64,000 bases of DNA from Trichocoleus sp. FACHB-46 (GTDB taxonomy: Bacteria; Cyanobacteriota; Cyanobacteriia; FACHB-46), in assembly GCF_014695385.1 (NCBI RefSeq), contig NZ_JACJOD010000006.1, positions 186,001 to 250,000 of the forward strand, in the 5' to 3' direction. Of the stretch, positions 18,488 to 27,313 are shown one piece after another (position 1 is the stretch's first letter; every line of letters begins with the position of its first letter). Below the pieces are notes generated by a model that ran no database searches, was not told the DNA's origin, and worked only from the letters and a program-made list of their open reading frames with translations. The translations under genes were made by a program, and so were the position numbers.

Positions 18488-21322
18488 ATGTCATTGTCAG
18501 CTTTTGTGCGTCGCGCTACCGGGCCTGCTTTACTCGCCCTTTGCTTAACCACTGTTTTATTGATTTCAAGTGAAACTGCCGCTACCTTGGCACTTCCCAG
18601 CGTTTCTGCCACTCCTAATGCTAAGACTAAGCCTGATATGAAGTCGTCTTCTAGTGTCATGCCTGCTGCTTCCTTGACTCAAGGAGTAAGAAAAACTGTC
18701 CTAGGTAACGGTTTAACGGTTTTAACCAAAGAACTGCACACCGCTCCTGTTGTCAGCGTGCAAGTGTGGTATCGGGTTGGTTCGCGGGATGAACAAGCAG
18801 GTCTCAATGGGATTTCCCATCTGCTGGAACACCTCATGTTCAAAGGAACCAACAATCGTCCGATTCAGTTTGGGCGTTTGTTTAGCGCGCTCGGCAGTCA
18901 GTCTAATGCATTTACCTCCTATGACCAGACGGCCTATTTTGGCACTGTAGAGCGAGACAAGCTGCAAGCGCTGCTAGTTTTAGAAGCAGACCGGATGAAG
19001 AACGCGCTAATTAATCCTGAGCAGCTCAGGAGTGAAAAGCGAGTGGTGGTTTCAGAGTTGCAAGGCTATGAAAATGAACCAGGTTACCGCTTAGAGCGAG
19101 CGGTACGCAGAGCTGCATTTCCCCAAGAGGCTTATGGTTTGACGATTGGCGGCACTAAAGCGGATGTGGAGAGCTTTACGGTTGAGCAGGTGCGAGACTA
19201 CTACCGCAAATACTACAGTCCCAGCAATGCCACGCTAGTAATTGTGGGAGATTTTGAGACTGAACCCACCTTGCAAATTGTCAAATCAGCTTTTGGGCAA
19301 ATTCCGAATCAGGAGAAGCTGGGGACCGCAAAACCCGTACCAGCGATCGCCCCAACTACGCCAAAACCTGTCGCTACTCAGGCACCGATTATGCTGCGAG
19401 AGCCAGGAAGTGCCGCTCTGCTGCAAGCAGTTTATCCATTGCCTAATTTGAGCCATCCAGATGTGCCTGCACTCCAAGTCATGGATTACATTTTGACCGG
19501 AGGCCGTAGCTCTCGTTTGTACCAAGCTTTGGTGGAGTCCGGTTTAGCCAGTGAAGCGGGTGGCTATGCTGCGAACTTACTCAGCTCTGGCTGGTATAGC
19601 TTGTCTGTGACCGCAGCTCCTGGCAAAAAGCTGAGCCAGATTGATCGAGTTTTGCAGCGATCGCTTGCCAATCTCCAAGATAAGCCCGTGAGCAAGGCAG
19701 AACTCCAGCGAGCTAAAAACCAATTACGCGCTTCCCGGCTGCTGCAAAACCGTGATGTCACGAGTCAAGCCATGCAGCTAGCCGATGACCAAAGCGTCGC
19801 GGGAGACTACCGTTATAGCGATCGCTTGTTAGCCGCGATCGCCCAAGTCAGTGCAGCGGATGTGCAGCGTGTCGCCAAGACTTATTTCCAGCCCGCTAGC
19901 CGTACCGTTGGCTTCTTTGAACCGACTCAACTGCAAGCAGACGCCGGAGCGACTGGAGCAGGAACGACCCAAACGACCGAAAATCTTGGTACGGGCAAAC
20001 CCGTTGATCCGGCGGAACTAGGGCGATATCTACCCCCCTTAGAGACAACGACCTCTAAGAACAGCCAAGCCTTGCCAGAAGCAATTACGCTGAAAAATGG
20101 CTTACGCATCCTCTTGCTACCAGACACCAGCACGCCAACGGTTACGCTCAGTGGTCACATTGCCGCTGGCACCGAGTACGACTCCAATGAGAAAGCAGGA
20201 CTGGCTGACTTAACTGCCGAAAACGTGATGAACGGCACCAAAACCAAAGATGCCTTGACGTTGGCTGAAACGCTGGAAGATCGCGGAGCTGACTTAGCCT
20301 TTGATACCAATCGCGAAGGGGTGACGATTGATGGCGATGGCCTAGCAACCGATCTGCCGTTACTGGTGCAAACTTTGGCTGATGTCGTACAAAATGCTTC
20401 CTTCCCTGCCGATGAGGTGGCGTTAAGTCGGCAGCGAGCTTTGAGCGACTTGCAAGAGCAATTAGATGATCCCCGCTCCCTGGGTCGTCGCCAATTTCAG
20501 CAGGCAATTTATCCAGCGAATCATCCCTTCCACAGCTTCCCTACCCCTGAAAGCCTGAGGCAAATTACCCGTGACGATGTAGTGCAGTTTTATCACACGC
20601 ATTATCGACCGGACAAAACCGTTTTGGCTTTAGTCGGGAACTTTGACCCTGCACAGGTGCGATCGCTCCTGAAGCAAAAACTAGGAACTTGGCAAGCAGC
20701 TGGGCAAGCTCCGAAACTCAATTTCCCAACCGTAGCTGCTCCCGAAAAACCGACTTATTTAGCGGCTCCTTTGCCCGGAAAAACCCAATCAGTCACTTAC
20801 TTGGGCTACCAAGGGATCGATCGCCAAGATCCCCGCTATTACGCAGCTTTAGTGCTAAATGAGATTTTGGGAGGTAGTACGCTTTCTAGCCGACTCGGAA
20901 CAGAAATTCGCGATCGCCAAGGACTGACCTACGGCATTTATAGCTATTTCCAGGCTGGCACCTCGGCAGGACCATTCTTGATCTCAATGCAAACTGCACC
21001 CGAAGACTCGCAGCAGGCGATCGATAGCACGTTGGCTTTGCTGAACCAAATGCGTGAGCAGGGAGTCAGTGCATCTGAAGTCGCGATCGCGAAGCAATCT
21101 TTAGCCAGTGGCTATCCGGTGGAACTGGCTGACCCTGAGATTCTCTCTGAGCAAATTCTGCTGAATGAGGTTTATGGCCTCAAGCGGGAAGAGTTGCAGC
21201 AGTTTAGCGACAAGATTCAAGCCGTGAGCGTTGAACAAGTGAACCAAGCCATCCAAGAATTGCTCCAACCGGATCGCTTAGTGGTAGTGACCGCAGGTGC
21301 ACCAGCCGCAGCCGCCCCCTAA
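18488..21322 (+). CDS. Periplasmic double-domain M16 metallopeptidase
   Basis: 944 residues after an ATG at 18488. A hydrophobic signal or anchor lies at about 12-35. The first M16 unit has the zinc motif HLLEH (H111, E114, H115) with the downstream Glu in SEKRVVVSELQGYE. The second unit (about 535-930) keeps the fold but lacks HxxEH (LADLTAENVMNGT at the equivalent place) and carries the RDRQGLTYGIYSYF Arg/Tyr element. So the catalytic and non-catalytic halves are fused in one chain, like pitrilysin-type enzymes. It would degrade peptides in the periplasm. Confidence 0.9.
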   Translation: MSLSAFVRRATGPALLALCLTTVLLISSETAATLALPSVSATPNAKTKPDMKSSSSVMPAASLTQGVRKTVLGNGLTVLTKELHTAPVVSVQVWYRVGSRDEQAGLNGISHLLEHLMFKGTNNRPIQFGRLFSALGSQSNAFTSYDQTAYFGTVERDKLQALLVLEADRMKNALINPEQLRSEKRVVVSELQGYENEPGYRLERAVRRAAFPQEAYGLTIGGTKADVESFTVEQVRDYYRKYYSPSNATLVIVGDFETEPTLQIVKSAFGQIPNQEKLGTAKPVPAIAPTTPKPVATQAPIMLREPGSAALLQAVYPLPNLSHPDVPALQVMDYILTGGRSSRLYQALVESGLASEAGGYAANLLSSGWYSLSVTAAPGKKLSQIDRVLQRSLANLQDKPVSKAELQRAKNQLRASRLLQNRDVTSQAMQLADDQSVAGDYRYSDRLLAAIAQVSAADVQRVAKTYFQPASRTVGFFEPTQLQADAGATGAGTTQTTENLGTGKPVDPAELGRYLPPLETTTSKNSQALPEAITLKNGLRILLLPDTSTPTVTLSGHIAAGTEYDSNEKAGLADLTAENVMNGTKTKDALTLAETLEDRGADLAFDTNREGVTIDGDGLATDLPLLVQTLADVVQNASFPADEVALSRQRALSDLQEQLDDPRSLGRRQFQQAIYPANHPFHSFPTPESLRQITRDDVVQFYHTHYRPDKTVLALVGNFDPAQVRSLLKQKLGTWQAAGQAPKLNFPTVAAPEKPTYLAAPLPGKTQSVTYLGYQGIDRQDPRYYAALVLNEILGGSTLSSRLGTEIRDRQGLTYGIYSYFQAGTSAGPFLISMQTAPEDSQQAIDSTLALLNQMREQGVSASEVAIAKQSLASGYPVELADPEILSEQILLNEVYGLKREELQQFSDKIQAVSVEQVNQAIQELLQPDRLVVVTAGAPAAAAP

Positions 21323-21324
21323 AA

Positions 21325-21350
21325 AATTAGGACAGCAGAATTAGGACAGC
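21325..21350. repeat. 14-bp-period tandem duplication after the M16 stop codon
   Basis: AATTAGGACAGC occurs at 21325-21336 and 21339-21350. The second copy forms part of the following terminator stem. Confidence 0.85.
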
Positions 21351-21367
21351 GATCGCTCTGCTGTCCT
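21344..21367 (+). terminator. Hairpin terminator after the M16 gene
   Basis: AGGACAG (21344-21350) pairs with CTGTCCT (21361-21367), with a loop that holds a HIP1-type GATCGC. No strong T-run, so efficiency uncertain. Confidence 0.45.
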
Positions 21368-21427
21368 AGAGCAAATTGGGTTAACTTAGATCTAAAGATC
21401 AGCTCCTATCAGTACTCCTCGATCTCC

Positions 21428-22252
21428 ATGAACATCCTCAGCAATTTGATTCCTCAAGCGTCTCAGCCACCCCGTGTTAAGCAACGTCGGGGAATCGAGA
21501 TTAAGTCTCCGCGCGAAATTGAGATTATGCGGGAGTCAGCCAAAATTGTCGCGACCGTGTTGAAAGAAATCTCCCAAATTATTCAACCGGGGATGACAAC
21601 TGCTGACTTGGATGCTCATGCAGAAAAGCGGATTCGCGAAATGGGAGCTACACCCAGCTTTAAGGGCTATCATGGCTTCCCTGCCTCCATTTGCTCCAGC
21701 ATCAACAACGAAGTGGTGCATGGGATTCCTAATGCCAAAAAGGTGATTCGCACCGGAGATGTGGTCAAGATTGACACCGGAGCTTACTTCCAAGGCTTTC
21801 ATGGTGACTCTTGCATCACCATTGGCGTGGGAGAAGTGACCCCAGAAGCGGCTAAGTTAATCCGAGTGGCTGAAGAAGCCCTTTACAAAGGCATTGAGCA
21901 AGTCAAAGCGGGCAAGTACCTACTAGACTTGGCGGGTGCGGTGCAAGACCACGTCGAGGCGAACGGTTTCGTGATCGTAGAAGACTACACCGGGCATGGC
22001 GTAGGTCGTAACCTGCACGAAGAGCCTTCTGTATTTAACTTCCGCACTCGCCAAATGCCCAACGTAAAGCTGCGGGCAGGCATGACCCTAGCGATCGAGC
22101 CGATTCTGAATGCTGGCTCTAAAGTCACCCGCACCTTGCAAGACCGCTGGACCGTGGTGACGGTAGATAACTCCCTCTCAGCCCAGTTTGAGCACACCGT
22201 TTTGGTGACTGAAGACGGCTACGAAATCCTCACCGATCGCACCAAAGTCTAG
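21428..22252 (+). CDS. map: Type I methionine aminopeptidase
   Basis: 274 residues, pita-bread peptidase M24. Metal ligands are recognisable in [18 protein letters not shown] (two Asp), [13 protein letters not shown] (His), AIEPILN (Glu) and QFEHTVLVT (Glu). It removes the initiator Met from nascent proteins. The 25-residue N-terminal extension before [15 protein letters not shown] is typical of one cyanobacterial MAP paralogue. Followed by a strong HIP1-containing terminator. Confidence 0.94.
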   Translation: MNILSNLIPQASQPPRVKQRRGIEIKSPREIEIMRESAKIVATVLKEISQIIQPGMTTADLDAHAEKRIREMGATPSFKGYHGFPASICSSINNEVVHGIPNAKKVIRTGDVVKIDTGAYFQGFHGDSCITIGVGEVTPEAAKLIRVAEEALYKGIEQVKAGKYLLDLAGAVQDHVEANGFVIVEDYTGHGVGRNLHEEPSVFNFRTRQMPNVKLRAGMTLAIEPILNAGSKVTRTLQDRWTVVTVDNSLSAQFEHTVLVTEDGYEILTDRTKV

Positions 22253-22281
22253 ACTTTAAACGAACCTTTAGACGAACCAAT

Positions 22282-22330
22282 AAAAGAGCGATCGCTTGCG
22301 ACTAGGGTTCTGGAGGGCGATCGCTCTTTT
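22282..22330. terminator. Bidirectional terminator built on HIP1
   Basis: AAAAGAGCGATCGC (22282-22295) is the exact inverse of GCGATCGCTCTTTT (22317-22330). It closes map on the plus strand and the SLH gene on the minus strand. Each arm contains a full HIP1 octamer. Confidence 0.8.
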
Positions 22331-22352
22331 ATGGCTCTATAACCTGATGAGT

Positions 22353-22784
22353 CTATAGCTTGGGGCCGTGTCTCAGTGGTTGACGAGGCCGAGTCATGGT
22401 TTTGGTAGAAATGCCATCAACGCGGCTCGATAAATCTTTGACCTGAGCATTTAGCTCCCGTTGCCGTTCAATCAGTGCTCTAAAGTCGGCCTTGGTCGCT
22501 AAGTTAGCGCGGTTTGTCGGGATCTGCTGCTCGATATTATTCAGGCAAGCATTTAAGCCAGCCGCAAATTCGTAGCGAGTCACGGGGCGATCGCCGCGAA
22601 AGGTGCCATCCGGATATCCAGAAATGCAGCCAGATTGAGGTTGTGGATTGCTGCTAGGAGCATTCGCAGGCGCAGTTTGAGCTAGAGTTTGGCTGGGCAA
22701 GGAGGCGATCGCTGTTACTCCTAATGCGATCGCTATTCCCAAAGAAGACCTGATTGCCTGACCAACAAACGCAACTCTAGACAT
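22353..22784 (-). CDS. Small SLH-domain secreted protein with coiled coil
   Basis: 143 residues. Signal peptide (cleavage near SQTLAQT, about 35), a Pro/Ser linker, then half of an SLH-like unit: CISGYPDGTFRGDRPVTRYE and FAAGLNACL. A helical, probably coiled-coil stretch follows (LATKADFRALIERQRELNAQ). This is the N-terminal part of cyanobacterial SLH-porins (SomA/iron-uptake porin type), but the beta-barrel is missing. It may bind peptidoglycan-linked polysaccharide and tether the outer membrane, or be a porin relic. The clean start, stop and terminator favour an intact small gene. Confidence 0.75.
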   Translation of the reverse strand: MSRVAFVGQAIRSSLGIAIALGVTAIASLPSQTLAQTAPANAPSSNPQPQSGCISGYPDGTFRGDRPVTRYEFAAGLNACLNNIEQQIPTNRANLATKADFRALIERQRELNAQVKDLSSRVDGISTKTMTRPRQPLRHGPKL

Positions 22785-23019
22785 CGCTGCTGCTCCTTGA
22801 CACTAATTCCACCTTATCTGATCAGAATTTGATTGGAGGCCGAGAGTTCCCATCATCTTGCCGTGGTCGGAAACCACTGGCCCTAGTCCCGCATTTATAC
22901 TGACCTTTTCCGTTGTACTTTGTGCTCAAGTGCTGAAGATACGTAGATGCCGCGAGGCCGTCTTTGCGCCTCAGCATTTCTATAAGTCAGTCGTACTTTA
23001 GTTCCTGTCAGAATTGATC

Positions 23020-23502
23020 ATGTTAAATACTTTTGCCCAGCACCTCAATCTTGCTACTACTGATGTTGAAGCTTTGCTAGCCTGCAACTTGTCCGAGTTG
23101 TTGGCAAACCCCGCAGTTCAACAAAAGCTAGCTAGCCTGAATGTTGAGCTACTACGGCAAACCTTACCCACTGCAGGTCAAGTCTTAGCAGAGAACCTGC
23201 CCCCGTTCTATATCTGGTTGAAAACAGAGCTAGATGTGAAGCGGGTGCCAGATAGCCCTGACCATGCCACTCGCTGGGTTGTCAACTTCCTCAACAACCA
23301 AGAAAGCTTAACCCGCTTAGTCGAACTGCACCAACCCGTGCCCCGTCCCGCCATGGAACGCTCCATCCCACGGTTAGTCAGCTTATTTGATGATGTAGAA
23401 GACACCAGCATTCGCCAAGAATGGCAAACCGCGATCGCCGCCCTATGCTTAGTATTAGCAGTCGGAGCCCGCGAAGCAGACAAAACCGCTGTTGCCTCTT
23501 AA
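23020..23502 (+). CDS. Hypothetical protein, 160 aa
   Basis: Start ATG 23020 (a TTG at 23014 is also possible). Soluble, helical, no signal peptide. Notable stretches are ALLACNLSELLANPAVQQKL and DHATRWVVNFLNNQESLTRL; the C-terminus is Ala-rich (AIAALCLVLAVGAREAD). No known domain recognised. It is 198 bp before dusA; two hairpin repeats lie between, so an operon is uncertain. Confidence 0.65.
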   Translation: MLNTFAQHLNLATTDVEALLACNLSELLANPAVQQKLASLNVELLRQTLPTAGQVLAENLPPFYIWLKTELDVKRVPDSPDHATRWVVNFLNNQESLTRLVELHQPVPRPAMERSIPRLVSLFDDVEDTSIRQEWQTAIAALCLVLAVGAREADKTAVAS

Positions 23503-23596
23503 GCTTCAACTCCTTGCACTGCCCCCTCAGTCCCCCAATACTAGGGGAAGCTGGATTCAGAAGTTACAACTATATCCGTACCTTTCTGGAGGAGGT

Positions 23597-23647
23597 CTGG
23601 AGGACGCAGCCGTCCTTCAGCGGGGGTTTGGGGGCAAGCGCCCCCAA
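23597..23647. repeat. Twin-hairpin palindromic repeat
   Basis: CTGGAGGACG (23597-23606) pairs with CGTCCTTCAG (23611-23620) with one mismatch, and TTGGGGGC (23628-23635) pairs exactly with GCCCCCAA (23640-23647). This double hairpin upstream of dusA resembles dispersed REP-like elements of cyanobacteria. Confidence 0.65.
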
Positions 23648-23700
23648 GGGTTCGGCTCTTCAGCAGAGATGAAAAACCAGAGGAAACATCCCTCAAACCA

Positions 23701-24768
23701 ATGACCGCTTTCAGCACAGCACCCGTAACCAACTCATCCCACCGCGATCGCGCCCCCATCGGCAACCCCCTCAGCGTCGCCCCCATGATGGATCGCACCG
23801 ATCGCCACTTCCGCTACTTCATGCGGCAAATCACCCAGCGAACCCTGCTGTACACCGAAATGGTGACGAGTTCCGCAATTTTGCACGGCGATCGCGAACG
23901 ATTACTAGCCTTTTCCCCCGAAGAAAAACCCTTAGCGCTGCAAGTGGGCGGAGATAACCCCAAAGACCTTGCTATCTGTGCCCAAATTGCCGTCGACCTA
24001 GGTTACGACGAAATCAACCTCAACGTCGGCTGTCCTAGCGATCGCGTCCAAAATGGTAACTTTGGCGCTTGCCTGATGGCCCAACCAGAACGAGTGGCCG
24101 ATTGTGTCGCTGCCATAATGCAAGCAACGAGCATTCCAGTCTCCGTCAAGCACCGCATCGGCATTGATGATCGCGATCGCTACGAGGATATGGTGGAGTT
24201 CGTCCAAACGGTTGCTGCCGCAGGTTGTGAGCGCTTCACCGTCCATGCTCGTAAGGCTTGGCTGCAAGGGCTTAGCCCTAAAGAAAACCGCGATATTCCC
24301 CCCCTCCGCTACGCAGACGTGCATCGGCTGAAGCAAGACTTCCCCCACCTATTCATTGAGATCAACGGCGGTTTCACTAGCTTGGCCCAGGTGCAAGAAC
24401 AGTTGTGCTCGGTGGATGCGGTGATGATTGGTCGTGCTGCCTACGATCAGCCTTATCTGTTTGCCCAAAGCGATCGCCTGATTTACGGCGAAGAAACCAG
24501 CCCTTCCACTCGTCAGGAAGTGGCTGAAGCGATGTTGCCATACATTGATTTCTGGACGGCTCAAGGTCTGAAACTTCACAAAATCACCCGTCACATGCTG
24601 CAACTGTTTGCGGGGCAACCGGGAAGCCGAATTTGGAAACGACATCTCACAGAAAATTCTTGTCTCACAGGTGCTGGCTCTGAAGTCGTCCGTGAAGCTT
24701 TAGCGCTGGTATCCAAAGGCGCAACCGCTAGGATGCTTGCAGAGGTCAGCCATTCAAGGAGCGATTGA
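23701..24768 (+). CDS. dusA: tRNA-dihydrouridine synthase A
   Basis: 355 residues, FMN-binding TIM barrel. SVAPMMDRTDRHFRYFMR at the N-terminus, ALQVGGDNP, NLNVGCPSDRVQNGNFGACL with the catalytic Cys in GACLM, VSVKHRIGID, and the helical C-terminal domain (HKITRHMLQLFAGQPGSR). This is the DusA subtype, which reduces U20 in the tRNA D-loop. Convergent with the terminal-oxidase gene, with one base between stops. Confidence 0.94.
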   Translation: MTAFSTAPVTNSSHRDRAPIGNPLSVAPMMDRTDRHFRYFMRQITQRTLLYTEMVTSSAILHGDRERLLAFSPEEKPLALQVGGDNPKDLAICAQIAVDLGYDEINLNVGCPSDRVQNGNFGACLMAQPERVADCVAAIMQATSIPVSVKHRIGIDDRDRYEDMVEFVQTVAAAGCERFTVHARKAWLQGLSPKENRDIPPLRYADVHRLKQDFPHLFIEINGGFTSLAQVQEQLCSVDAVMIGRAAYDQPYLFAQSDRLIYGEETSPSTRQEVAEAMLPYIDFWTAQGLKLHKITRHMLQLFAGQPGSRIWKRHLTENSCLTGAGSEVVREALALVSKGATARMLAEVSHSRSD

Positions 24769-24769
24769 T

Positions 24770-25534
24770 CTACCTCATCTCGACAGATTCAGTCTGGGAT
24801 TCTTGCGCTAACTGCTGTGTAGTAGCCGCGATCGCCACCTGCGTAGCTTCTGGTAAAGCAAGCTTCTCAGCACTGTGCGGGCTTTGGAAGGTTGCTTGAG
24901 CGTCGGTTTGCTGGCAAGCAATCATGGTTTTGACATGCTCTAGCTCATCATCTCGCACTGCCACAAACACATCATAGAGCGTCTCAATTTGGGGACGGCG
25001 CTGCTCCGAACCCAGCGACATTTGAAACTCATCAAACAGGTACATATCACCTTCCAAGTAGTACTTGGTGGCAACTTCAGGTGCGGGCTCGGCCTTGAGA
25101 GCCGCCTCATGTTTTTGTAGAAAGGTGTCGTAAGTCTGGTAGGCATGTTCTTCCACCAACTGCATAAAGTGATAAGCGGTTCGTGGTGAAATCATATAGA
25201 CAGGCACCAGAATCCAGTAGTAGACAAACGCCCCTGCTCGCGCTAGCAATCGATCGAGCCAAAAGCGATCGCCTCCTAGTGCTTCCGCAATCAGGAGATG
25301 GTGCAACTCGTTCCAAGCTTCAGCGAAGTGAATTTTTAACCAATCCGATTTGCGCCACCAGCCCATCGTTTCGTACAGATGCAGCACTGACAGGTAGGCA
25401 AAATAGGGCACCCGCGCCACTGTTTCCAGCACGAAAAAGCGACGGTAGACCTGTACTGACAAATCAGGGCCATCGTCCTCTCTATAGAAGGTATTCAACA
25501 CAGCGACCAGCAAGTTAACCAGCAGGCGAATCAT
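24770..25534 (-). CDS. Alternative oxidase / plastid terminal oxidase (PTOX) family
   Basis: 254 residues, di-iron carboxylate quinol oxidase. Ligands by motif: E37 (LETVARVPYF), E76 and H79 (NELHH), E128/E129 (LVEEHAYQTYD), E197 and H200 (DELEHVKT). The hydrophobic patch RLLARAGAFVYYWILVPVYMI would bind the membrane interfacially. It moves electrons from plastoquinol to O2, relieving over-reduction without pumping protons. Not universal in cyanobacteria. The last 35 residues are a low-similarity tail. Confidence 0.92.
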   Translation of the reverse strand: MIRLLVNLLVAVLNTFYREDDGPDLSVQVYRRFFVLETVARVPYFAYLSVLHLYETMGWWRKSDWLKIHFAEAWNELHHLLIAEALGGDRFWLDRLLARAGAFVYYWILVPVYMISPRTAYHFMQLVEEHAYQTYDTFLQKHEAALKAEPAPEVATKYYLEGDMYLFDEFQMSLGSEQRRPQIETLYDVFVAVRDDELEHVKTMIACQQTDAQATFQSPHSAEKLALPEATQVAIAATTQQLAQESQTESVEMR

Positions 25535-25901
25535 AAAGCGAAATTTCTACAGCTTCTTCTATGAAACTGATGGAACCGTAACTCGCATCAATATTAGGAA
25601 GGAACTCAGGCTGTCATGCAATAGTTTTGGTATTTCCGGATACAGAGCGCTGATAGGCCGTGAAATATTCAAGTTTTACGGGTGGAAAAATTAGAATACG
25701 AAGGTAGATGCTTGGCCGTTGCCGTCATCATCCCTAGCCCCAAAATAGGTAAAAATTATGCTGCTACCAGAGCATAATTAACGTTGGGGCTGTAACAGCG
25801 TTTGCTGCGTTAGGGGTGTCATGGTCACACCGAGTGTTTTGTCATATCTTGATTTTGTTTTGCAGTTTTAATAAGCGATCGAAGAACCTGGAGGAATTGT
25901 G
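25535..25901. other. Divergent intergenic region, 367 bp
   Basis: Lies between the leftward PTOX and rightward HtrA genes and must hold both promoters. The only clear structure is the inverted repeat at 25754-25779. No coding frame or RNA gene seen. Confidence 0.5.
25754..25779. promoter_or_regulatory. 9-bp perfect inverted repeat upstream of the HtrA gene
   Basis: AATTATGCT (25754-25762) and AGCATAATT (25771-25779), 8-nt spacer, about 120 bp before the protease start. Size and symmetry fit a dimeric regulator site; a transcript hairpin is the alternative. Confidence 0.45.
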
Positions 25902-27164
25902 ATGTCGTCCTCGGAGCAACGCTTTTTTCCGCTTCGTCAAATTAGTAGCTACGCCCTGGTGATTGTGTTGAGCGTTGCTTTGACTTTGGCTGTGCTGTGG
26001 ACTTTTCCCTCAGCTTGGCTTCCCAAGGTTTCAGCGCTGATCAATCAAGCCACGCAGATCAGCTCTGCTACCGTGGAAGCTCCTGCTCCTGCGATTGCCC
26101 CCGATGTCGCCCCTAATATCGCGCCTAGCCAAGAAACCAGCCGTAATTTTGTGGCTGATGCTGTGAATCAAGTCGGGCCAGCCGTGGTGCGGATTGACAC
26201 CGATCGCACAATTACCACTCGTCCAGCAGACCCCTATTTTGATGATCCTTTTTTTAGTCCCTTCTTTGGCGATGGCTACTCACGAGCACCACAGGAATAT
26301 CATCAACGAGGTCAAGGCTCTGGTTTCATCATCGATCGCAATGGCATTCTCTTGACCAATGCCCATGTGGTGAGTGGAGCAGATACGGTTAGCGTGACGC
26401 TAAAGGATGGTCGTACCTTCAAGGGAGAAGTGCGCGGTATTGATGAGCCGTCTGACTTAGCAGTGGTGAAAATCAACGGCCAAAACCTGCCTGTGGCTCC
26501 GCTGGGTAACTCTAGCGATGTGCAGGTAGGGGATTGGGCGATCGCCGTCGGCAACCCCTTAGGTCTAGATAACACCGTCACCCTAGGCATCATCAGCACC
26601 CTCAACCGTTCTAGCGCTCAGGTGGGCATTCCAGACAAACGCCTCGACTTTATCCAAACCGACACAGCCATTAACCCTGGCAACTCTGGTGGACCGTTGC
26701 TAAGCGATCGCGGTGAAGTGATTGGAATTAACACCGCCATCCGCGCCGATGCTCAAGGCATTGGTTTTGCCATTCCCATCGATAAAGCCAAAGCGATCAA
26801 AGATGTGTTGATTCGCGGCGGCAAGGTACCCCATCCCTATATTGGAGTGCGCTTGCTCACCCTTACCCCAGCACTGGCGCAAGAATCTAACCGCAACCCC
26901 AATTCTCCTTTTACGGTTCCAGAAGTGAATGGCGTTTTGGTGATGCAGGTGATGCCCAATAGCCCAGCGGCAGCAGCAGGTTTACGTCGGGGTGATGTCA
27001 TTACTACTGTGGACGGCCAATCGGTCAAAACTGCTGAGCAATTGCAGCGATCGGTCGAAAAAAGTCGGGTCAATCAGCCTTTACAGTTGCAAGTGCAGCG
27101 GGGTGAACAAACTCAGCAACTATCCATCCGACCGGGAGATTTGCAAGATGCGCCTCGTTCCTAA
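25902..27164 (+). CDS. HtrA/Deg-family periplasmic serine protease
   Basis: 420 residues from ATG 25902, with GGAGG about seven bases upstream (GTG 25899 is possible). N-terminal signal anchor (LVIVLSVALTLAVLWTF), Ala/Pro linker, then a trypsin-like domain with catalytic H155 (LLTNAHVVSG), D185 (EPSDLAVVKI) and S262 (NPGNSGGPLL), then one PDZ domain (NGVLVMQVMPNSPAAAAGLRR is split across it). This is the HhoA/HhoB/HtrA type of cyanobacteria, which degrades misfolded envelope proteins. The three Deg proteins cannot be told apart by eye. Confidence 0.93.
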   Translation: MSSSEQRFFPLRQISSYALVIVLSVALTLAVLWTFPSAWLPKVSALINQATQISSATVEAPAPAIAPDVAPNIAPSQETSRNFVADAVNQVGPAVVRIDTDRTITTRPADPYFDDPFFSPFFGDGYSRAPQEYHQRGQGSGFIIDRNGILLTNAHVVSGADTVSVTLKDGRTFKGEVRGIDEPSDLAVVKINGQNLPVAPLGNSSDVQVGDWAIAVGNPLGLDNTVTLGIISTLNRSSAQVGIPDKRLDFIQTDTAINPGNSGGPLLSDRGEVIGINTAIRADAQGIGFAIPIDKAKAIKDVLIRGGKVPHPYIGVRLLTLTPALAQESNRNPNSPFTVPEVNGVLVMQVMPNSPAAAAGLRRGDVITTVDGQSVKTAEQLQRSVEKSRVNQPLQLQVQRGEQTQQLSIRPGDLQDAPRS

Positions 27165-27186
27165 ATAAAATGACCTTGAAACTTAA

Positions 27187-27261
27187 GCCCCAACCCCTTC
27201 CCTGGCTGACAAGGGGTGAGAAATTCAAAGTTCCTCTCTGGAGCGGCGAGGGGTTTTGGGA
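27187..27261. repeat. CCCCTTCCCT-type palindromic repeat
   Basis: CCCCTT (27194-27199) and AAGGGG (27211-27216) form an inner hairpin, and the flanks CCCCAACCCCT and AGGGGTTTTGGG are roughly inverse. A related hairpin lies at 40758-40780, pointing to a dispersed family. Confidence 0.55.
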
Positions 27262-27313
27262 GCGGTCAGCCTGGTAACCAACTACGGTTCAATAGCCCTA
27301 CCGAGTCCTTTTT

